Source of the DNA: Microbacterium sp. LKL04
GTDB lineage: Bacteria; Actinomycetota; Actinomycetes; Actinomycetales; Microbacteriaceae
Length of the DNA stretch: 64,000 nucleotides
Assembly: GCF_900102005.1 (NCBI RefSeq)
Contig: NZ_LT627736.1
Location: 1,426,001 to 1,490,000 of the forward strand
Direction of reading: 5' to 3'
A model generated the notes under the pieces. It ran no database searches and was not told where the DNA came from. It was given only the letters and a program-made list of their open reading frames with translations. A program made the translations under genes and the position numbers. Of this stretch, positions 59,255 through 64,000 are shown piece by piece (within the stretch, counting starts at the first letter, position 1; every line of letters starts with the position of its first letter).

Positions 59255-59656
59255 CTAGGCGCGGGCCGCCATCGCGAGCTCCCCGTACCCCATGGCGATG
59301 AGGAACGAGAGCACGGCCAGCACGATCGTGACGGGCACCATCGTGTTCCGCTCCGGCTTGCTGCGCGAGATGGCGTTCATGAGGATGCCGAGCACGAAGT
59401 ACACGAAGACAGTCCACATGCCGACCTGGGCGACGATGTCGGGGACGACGTCGATGGCGCGAGCACGATCCCAGGCGAGGACGGCGATCAGCGCGTAGAT
59501 GAGGACCGAGACGAGGCTGCCGATACGGAGTCGCAGCGGCAGTGCGCGGTGCTGACCTCCCCACGCGAACCGCCCCAACGGGGCACCGAGCGCGAGCGTG
59601 ATCTGGAAGATCGCAAGCAGGGTGAGGATGACGGTGAGCACGAGCGCGAAGGGCAC
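59255..59656 (-). CDS. Small membrane protein, unknown function
   Basis: The 133-aa protein has four membrane helices ('LVLTVILTLLAIFQITLALG', 'IGSLVSVLIYALIAVLAW', 'VGMWTVFVYFVLGILMNAI', 'VTIVLAVLSFLIAMGYG') with short loops. Similar four-helix proteins are common in Microbacteriaceae. GTG start. It may be cotranscribed with the MpaB gene 44 bp further on. Confidence 0.8.
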   Translation of the reverse strand: MPFALVLTVILTLLAIFQITLALGAPLGRFAWGGQHRALPLRLRIGSLVSVLIYALIAVLAWDRARAIDVVPDIVAQVGMWTVFVYFVLGILMNAISRSKPERNTMVPVTIVLAVLSFLIAMGYGELAMAARA

Positions 59657-59727
59657 GCGCTCAGGCTAGCGGGGCGTCGTTTTAGGGTCGGATCCGGGCG
59701 CCGCGCAGGCGACGCCCGGATGAGGTG

Positions 59728-60528
59728 TCAGTAGCCGACAGCCTTGAGGCCGAACTTCGCCTGTTCGGCGGTGAACTGCGACCCGTACTCGCTTGTCAGC
59801 TGGTCGTACAAGCGGTCTTTCGACAGCGACATGGTGTCGAGATACATCTGAGCGGCCTCGGCCGCCTCCGCGTTCCAGTCTGCGCCGACCTTATCGACGG
59901 CCCATTCGGCGACGTCCTTCGGGTACGCCTCGCCGTACTCACTGGTGAGCTGATCGATCAGGCCCGCACGGCTGAAAGGCATTGAGTCCAGATACATCAC
60001 CGCGGAACCGAGGGCGTTCGCGTGAGCGAGCGACGGAGCGTCATCCTGCGCCGCCTCTTCAGGCTCCGCTTCGGCCTGCTCCACGGGCTCTGCTTCAGGC
60101 TTAGCAGTCTTCTCGACGCTGACGACGACGGTATCGCCATCCTTCGCCTTCTCTCCAGCAGCCGGAGCCGTCCGGAGCACGGTCCAGTTGTCACGGTCGA
60201 GAACCACGCCGGACTCGGCCGAGAAGTCGACCTCGAGGCCGGCGTTCTCGAGGAGTGCAGCTGCCTCCTTAGCGGTCTTACCGATGGTGTCAGGCACCTC
60301 GATCGCAGTAGCCGCGTCTGCGTTTTGCGCCGAGTTGCTGCCCGCCGCGGCGGGCGCTGCTTCGGGGGTCGACGCCGGCTTGTTGGCGGCACCAGCCGCT
60401 CCACCGATGACGATCAGTGCGAGGGCTGCCGCGGGAATGATGATGCGCTTCTTCTTGAACCAGGGCTTGATCGCTTTCTCGTGCGCGACGGGAGGCGGCG
60501 AGTAGGGAGGCGGTTGGACGTTGCTCAT
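59728..60528 (-). CDS. Membrane-anchored PASTA plus two Ltp-domain surface protein
   Basis: The 266-aa protein has a Pro-rich cytoplasmic start, one membrane helix ('IIIPAAALALIVIGGAAGAA', about 28-47), a PASTA-like domain ('IEVPDTIGKTAKEAAALLENAGLEVDF' to 'DGDTVVVSVEK', about 77-145), a Glu/Ala/Pro linker, and two Ltp repeats ('ALGSAVMYLDSMPFSRAGLIDQLTSEYGE' and 'AAEAAQMYLDTMSLSKDRLYDQLTSEYGSQFTAEQAKFGL'). Ltp domains occur in the superinfection-exclusion lipoprotein of a Streptococcus phage and in many actinobacterial surface proteins. ATG 60528 has AAAGGGC upstream. It may be a cell-surface receptor or phage-exclusion factor. Confidence 0.88.
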   Translation of the reverse strand: MSNVQPPPYSPPPVAHEKAIKPWFKKKRIIIPAAALALIVIGGAAGAANKPASTPEAAPAAAGSNSAQNADAATAIEVPDTIGKTAKEAAALLENAGLEVDFSAESGVVLDRDNWTVLRTAPAAGEKAKDGDTVVVSVEKTAKPEAEPVEQAEAEPEEAAQDDAPSLAHANALGSAVMYLDSMPFSRAGLIDQLTSEYGEAYPKDVAEWAVDKVGADWNAEAAEAAQMYLDTMSLSKDRLYDQLTSEYGSQFTAEQAKFGLKAVGY

Positions 60529-60640
60529 GTTTGCCCTTTCGGCTGCTGTGATTGCGCAAGCGCCATCGCTTGACACGGTGATCGACCCTCAGATCGTTGC
60601 CTTCGACGATCGGGCAGAGCGCTTCGGGAGCGATGCCGGG

Positions 60641-60666
60641 CCGGTTCCGACCCCAGTAGGAACCGG
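60641..60666. promoter_or_regulatory. Perfect stem-loop upstream of the PASTA-Ltp gene
   Basis: CCGGTTCC (60641-60648) and GGAACCGG (60659-60666) are perfect eight-base arms around a ten-base centre, about 113 bp upstream of the PASTA-Ltp start. It overlaps a second dyad (TAGGAA/TTCCTA) at 60657-60676, so the two structures are mutually exclusive. It could be an operator or a switching leader. Confidence 0.45.
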
Positions 60667-60888
60667 TCTATTCCTAACACAATTAGAGAAATCTCATCTG
60701 CTGATAGGAGGCACGCACCCCGAGACGGCATCCCGCCCTGAGGTCGACGTCAGAAGCATCGCTATGGGCAGTTCTCCCCATAGCGACCGCCCAGCGCGCT
60801 TCCCTACGCTGACAGCGTTCGGCAAACCCGATTGTCGCGGCGTCTCTTCTGGGGGATGGCACGCACGCCGTGACACTCCTGACGAATG

Positions 60889-60929
60889 CCGCGCGGCGTG
60901 ACCATGTGGGGACGGCCCACGCCGCGCGG
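60889..60929. terminator. GC-rich stem-loop beyond the GH65 gene (repeat family copy 2)
   Basis: CCGCGCGGCGTG and CACGCCGCGCGG form a perfect 12-pair stem around a 17-base loop, 17 bp after the GH65 stop. The stem and the preceding ATG match the element at 53128-53161. No T-run is visible. Confidence 0.7.
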
Positions 60930-60945
60930 AGTCGTCAGCCGAGCG

Positions 60946-63306
60946 TCACTCCGCGAGCGCCTCCGCGAACGGCCGCGGCTCGCGGCCCTTCGGCTGGGTC
61001 GGGCGCTCCCCCGGGTCAGGCAGCGGCGGTGTCGGCATCGTCACGTCCGTGCCGGACGTCAGCTCCACCGCCTCGCCGAAGTGCCGGATCGACATCGGCT
61101 CACCGGCGCTGACACGGTAGGTCGTGGCATCCGGTGCGATCTCGAGATGCAAGGTACGGCCCTGCCAGCGGATGCCGAACGCGAGACCGGTCAGCTGCTC
61201 CGGCAGCCGCGGGGCGAACCGCAGTCCGTCGGCCGTGTCGCGCATGCCGCCGAATCCGGCGACGAGCGCCGTCCAGATGCCGCCGAGCGACGCGATGTGC
61301 AGGCCGTCCTCGGCGTTGCCGTGCAGGTCGTCGAGGTCGATGGTCGCGGCTTCGGCGAGGTAGTCGGCCGCAAGCCCGAGGTGCCCGACCTCGGCGGCGA
61401 CCACTGCCTGGATCGCCGCCGACAGCGACGAGTCCCGCACGGTCAACGCCTCGTAGTAGCGGAATGCCCGCGCCTTCTCGTCTACCGTGAACGCGTCGGT
61501 GCAGAAGAACAGGGCGAGCACAAGGTCGGCCTGCTTGAGCACCTGCTTGCGGTAGAGCTGCACGTACGGGTACCGCTCCTGCAGCAGCTCGTCGCCGGGG
61601 GTGTCGGTCTCGAAGTCCCATCGTTCAAGTTCTGTGAATCGCGCCGCCTGCGGGTGCACGCCGCGTTCCTCGTCGTAGGGCACGTGCATGGCACCGGCGG
61701 TGCGCACCCAGCCGCCGATCTCGCCGTCATCGACCCCGAGAGTGCGAGCGAGATCCGGATGCCGACGCGCGGCATCTGCGGCGGCGTCGAGGTTCGCGCG
61801 GGCCATCAGATTGGTGAAGACGTTGTCGTCGTAGAGGGCGGTGTACTCGTCGGGGCCGGTGACGCCGTCGATGTGGAAGCGACCGTCGGCGTCGGTGCGA
61901 CCGAGAGACTGCCAGAGGCGGGCGGTCTCGACGAGGATCTCGAGGCCGGCGTCGCGTTCGAACTCGACGTCGCCGGTCGCCCGCACGTAGTGGACGACGG
62001 CGGCGGCGATGTCGGCGTTGATGTGGAACGCGGCCGTACTGGCGGGCCAGTATCCCGACGACTCGCGTCCGTCGATGGTGCGCCACGCGAACGCCGCACC
62101 CTGTAAGTGCAGCTGGCGCGCCCGGTCGCGGGCGTGGTCGAGGGTGGCGTGGCGCCAGCGGAGGGCTTCCCTCGCGGCATCCGGTGCGGTCGCCGTGAGG
62201 ACGGGCAGAACGTAGGCCTCGAAGTCCCAGAACGTATGGCCGGCGTACCCGGCGCCGGTCAGTCCCTTGCCGGGGACGGAGCGCTGCTCGGCGCGCGCCG
62301 CGGCCTGGAACACCGAGAAAAGCGCGAACCGCACCGCCTGCTGCAGGCGGGGCTGCCCGTCGACGCGGACGTCGGCGCAGGTCCAGAAGTCGTCGAGCCG
62401 TTCGCGCTGCGCGGCGAGGAGGCCGGTCCAGCCGTCCCGCATCGCGTCGGCGACGGCGGCTTCGGCGCGGTCGCGAAGGCCGGGCGCCGAGATCCCGGAG
62501 GCCCAGGCATGCCCGACGATCTTGACGACCTCGAGCCGTTCGCCGGGTGCGAGGCGGGCGCGGATGGTGGTGCGGGCGAGGTCGTCGGATGCCGCGGTGC
62601 GCACCTCGGCGGTCGCGCCAGACACGAGGTGGTCCATGCTGACGGCGACGCCGATCCCGCTGTTGCGGGTTTCGTGGACGAGGGTCGCAGCGCTGTCGAA
62701 GACGAAGCTCCCCGCGCTGCGGAGCGGGGTCTCGAGGATGTCCTGCACGCGCGGGTCGGGGTGCGGCTCCGGCAGGGGTTCGTTCGCGACGAGCTCGGAC
62801 TGGAGGGTGATCGTGATCGGATCGTCGACGGCTTCGACCTCGTACCGGACAGCCGCGACGGAGCGGTGGGCGAGCGAGACGATGCGGGTCGAGCGGATGC
62901 GGACGGTGCTGCCGGCGGGCGAGGTCCAGGTGACCGTGCGTTCGAGGGTGCCGGCGCGGAAATCGAGGTGCTGTTCGTGGTGGTGGAGGGTGCCCTCGCG
63001 GATGTCGAGGGGTTCGTCGTCGACGGTGAGGCGGATGACCTGTCCGTTCGGCACGTTGATGACGCTCTGCCCCGACTCGGGGTACCCGTAGCCGCCTTCG
63101 GCGTAGGGCATCGGATGCTCTTCGAAGACGCCGTTGAGGTAGCTGCCCGGAACGCCGTGGGGCTCCCCCTCGTCGAGCAGCCCGCGCCACCCGATGTGCC
63201 CGTTGGAGAGGGCGAAGACGGACTCGCGGTGCGGCAGGCGGTCGACATCGACGCCGCTGAGGCCGATGCCCCAGGGCGTGACGTCGAAGGGCAGAGGGCG
63301 GGTCAT
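60946..63306 (-). CDS. Glycoside hydrolase family 65 phosphorylase (maltose/trehalose/kojibiose type)
   Basis: The 786-aa protein is a full-length GH65 enzyme. It starts 'FDVTPWGIGLSGVDVDRLPHRESVFALSNGHIGWRG' and has 'HTFWDFEAYVLPVLTATAPDAAREALRWRHATLDHAR', with general acid Glu in 'IDGVTGPDEYTALYDDNVFTNLMARANL' near residue 485, 'QVLKQADLVLALFF', 'AIQAVVAAEVGHLGLAADYL', and a small C-terminal beta domain. GH65 enzymes phosphorolyse alpha-glucosides to beta-glucose-1-phosphate, or hydrolyse them; the exact disaccharide cannot be read from sequence. ATG 63306 is used. No transporter or phosphoglucomutase gene is adjacent in the window. Confidence 0.93.
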   Translation of the reverse strand: MTRPLPFDVTPWGIGLSGVDVDRLPHRESVFALSNGHIGWRGLLDEGEPHGVPGSYLNGVFEEHPMPYAEGGYGYPESGQSVINVPNGQVIRLTVDDEPLDIREGTLHHHEQHLDFRAGTLERTVTWTSPAGSTVRIRSTRIVSLAHRSVAAVRYEVEAVDDPITITLQSELVANEPLPEPHPDPRVQDILETPLRSAGSFVFDSAATLVHETRNSGIGVAVSMDHLVSGATAEVRTAASDDLARTTIRARLAPGERLEVVKIVGHAWASGISAPGLRDRAEAAVADAMRDGWTGLLAAQRERLDDFWTCADVRVDGQPRLQQAVRFALFSVFQAAARAEQRSVPGKGLTGAGYAGHTFWDFEAYVLPVLTATAPDAAREALRWRHATLDHARDRARQLHLQGAAFAWRTIDGRESSGYWPASTAAFHINADIAAAVVHYVRATGDVEFERDAGLEILVETARLWQSLGRTDADGRFHIDGVTGPDEYTALYDDNVFTNLMARANLDAAADAARRHPDLARTLGVDDGEIGGWVRTAGAMHVPYDEERGVHPQAARFTELERWDFETDTPGDELLQERYPYVQLYRKQVLKQADLVLALFFCTDAFTVDEKARAFRYYEALTVRDSSLSAAIQAVVAAEVGHLGLAADYLAEAATIDLDDLHGNAEDGLHIASLGGIWTALVAGFGGMRDTADGLRFAPRLPEQLTGLAFGIRWQGRTLHLEIAPDATTYRVSAGEPMSIRHFGEAVELTSGTDVTMPTPPLPDPGERPTQPKGREPRPFAEALAE

Positions 63307-63428
63307 GATGTCACGGTAGATCACGGTGTCTTTTCGCCTCGAAGGGTTGCAGTGGGCGACCGCGGACGTATGCTCGCCGGCCCCTCCCCCGGCTTCGTCA
63401 CCGGGAGCCGCACGGGTAGCGTCGTCGC

Positions 63429-64000
63429 ATGGCCAGCGATGACATCGACCCCGCGGAGACGCCGGTCGCGGAATGGGTGGACCGTCTCGCGCAGGCGAAG
63501 GGGGCACCGGGTGGTGGAGCCGCCTGCGGCGTGATGACGGGCATCGCCGCAGGGTTGCTGGGAATGGTGGCGGCATACACCGACGATGACCCCGAGGCTC
63601 GACAGGCCGAGCAACGATTGAGCCGCACGCGGCGCCTGGCGCTGGATGCCGCCGAGGAAGACGGCGTCCGGTCCGCGGCTTTCGGTGCGGCTCTCGCGAT
63701 GGACCAGGGTCCCGACCGCGAGCGGGCGGTTCGGGACGCGACGGTCGTCGCCGTCGCGTCGGCACTGGACGTCGGCCGGGTCGCGGCATCCCTTCTCGAG
63801 GAGGTCAGGCTGCTGGCCGACATCGGCAACCCGCACGTCGAGGCGGATCTGCGCGTCGCGGTGGAGGCTCTGCGGGCGGCGCTCGAGGGCACGAACCACA
63901 CGGCGCGAGCCAATCTCGACCTTTTGGCGAGGCACCGGACCGCGGACGATCACCTCGACCCGAAGGTCGCGGCTTTCGAACGGGACCTCGTCGACCTCGC
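63429..64000 (+). CDS. Cyclodeaminase/cyclohydrolase (FTCD_C) family protein, 3' end outside window
   Basis: The frame is open from the ATG at 63429 to the window edge (about 190 codons). The product starts 'EWVDRLAQAKGAPGGGAACGVMTGIAAGLLGMVAAYT' and continues with 'RLALDAAEEDGVRSAAFGAAL', 'ALDVGRVAASLLEEVRLLADIGNPHVEADLRVAVEALRAAL', the helical formiminotransferase-cyclodeaminase C-terminal fold. Members convert 5-formimino-THF or hydrate methenyl-THF. No formiminotransferase half is fused. It is divergent from GH65. Confidence 0.88.
   Translation, partial: MASDDIDPAETPVAEWVDRLAQAKGAPGGGAACGVMTGIAAGLLGMVAAYTDDDPEARQAEQRLSRTRRLALDAAEEDGVRSAAFGAALAMDQGPDRERAVRDATVVAVASALDVGRVAASLLEEVRLLADIGNPHVEADLRVAVEALRAALEGTNHTARANLDLLARHRTADDHLDPKVAAFERDLVDL

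Larger units (their letters stand above)
60529..60945. other. Intergenic region of about 400 bp with AT-richer core and two stem-loops
   Basis: This is the longest gene-free stretch in the window. It holds the leader and probable promoter of the PASTA-Ltp gene, an AT-richer patch near 60666-60710, the stem-loop at 60641-60666, an overlapping TAGGAA/TTCCTA dyad (60657-60662 and 60671-60676), and the terminator-like element at 60889-60929 beyond the GH65 gene. I see no coding frame with supporting features in either direction. Confidence 0.6.

Overview
The window is a gene-dense, very GC-rich (roughly 70% by eye) chromosomal segment of an actinobacterium. Several things point to the family Microbacteriaceae, most probably Microbacterium or a close relative: Lsr2, a DUF222/HNH (13E12-type) protein, a CCA-encoding tRNA-Ala(CGC), the block galU / 5-formyltetrahydrofolate cyclo-ligase / fmdB / mscL with rimJ alongside, and the constant use of the heptamer GGATGCC/GGCATCC in and between genes. 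I see no prophage, integrase, transposase, CRISPR array or rRNA. Nearly all of it reads as ordinary chromosome with a mosaic of small accessory modules.

Layout. 1-2.3 kb: the 3' part of a class III aminotransferase coupled to an MFS exporter, then four 16-bp tandem repeats. 2.4-6.1 kb: a TetR repressor divergent from a tightly coupled catabolic operon (class II aldolase, APH-fold kinase, GlpD-like dehydrogenase). 6.1-11.4 kb: small membrane proteins, tRNA-Ala with a terminator, and the conserved rimJ-galU / cyclo-ligase-fmdB-mscL block. 11.4-16 kb: a giant SF1 helicase-like protein with a broken Walker A motif, then an O6-alkylguanine transferase homologue with Ala in place of the active cysteine, closed by a strong terminator. 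16-21 kb: acetate permease (actP/DUF485) with a divergent GAF-LuxR regulator, lsr2, and a lysE/lysG exporter-regulator pair. 21-26.2 kb: small hypotheticals, a ParA/MinD-like ATPase with a repeat-rich acidic N-terminus, a secreted protein and a lone response regulator. 26.2-31.5 kb: a heterodimeric ABC exporter and an Old Yellow Enzyme. 31.5-45.3 kb: mixed metabolic and hypothetical genes, including a leucine-rich-repeat protein, an OafA/SGNH acyltransferase, a 54-aa membrane peptide, and a GH30 glycosidase with a divergent TetR. 45.3-48.2 kb: MarR and an MMPL transporter with an upstream palindrome. 48.2-51.2 kb: a four-gene overlapping operon headed by a stand-alone RibB. 51.2-60.5 kb: XRE regulator, alpha/beta hydrolase, NERD protein, two SDRs, HNH, VOC, MpaB-type oxygenase, and a PASTA-Ltp surface protein. 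60.9-64 kb: a GH65 phosphorylase and the start of a cyclodeaminase-family gene.

How the genes work together. Most regulatory logic is local: divergent regulator/target pairs (TetR/aldolase, GAF-LuxR/actP, LysG/LysE, TetR/GH30, probably MarR/MMPL) have inverted repeats between them, and many operons are coupled by 4-bp ATGA or GTGA overlaps. The most promising unexplained items are the PAHR-type alkyltransferase homologue, the helicase-like protein lacking catalytic ATPase residues, the RibB-acyltransferase-SRPBCC operon, the aldolase/kinase/GlpD module, and the genome-wide GGATGCC signal. All functional calls rest on reading the sequence and on remembered family motifs; no database search was run.
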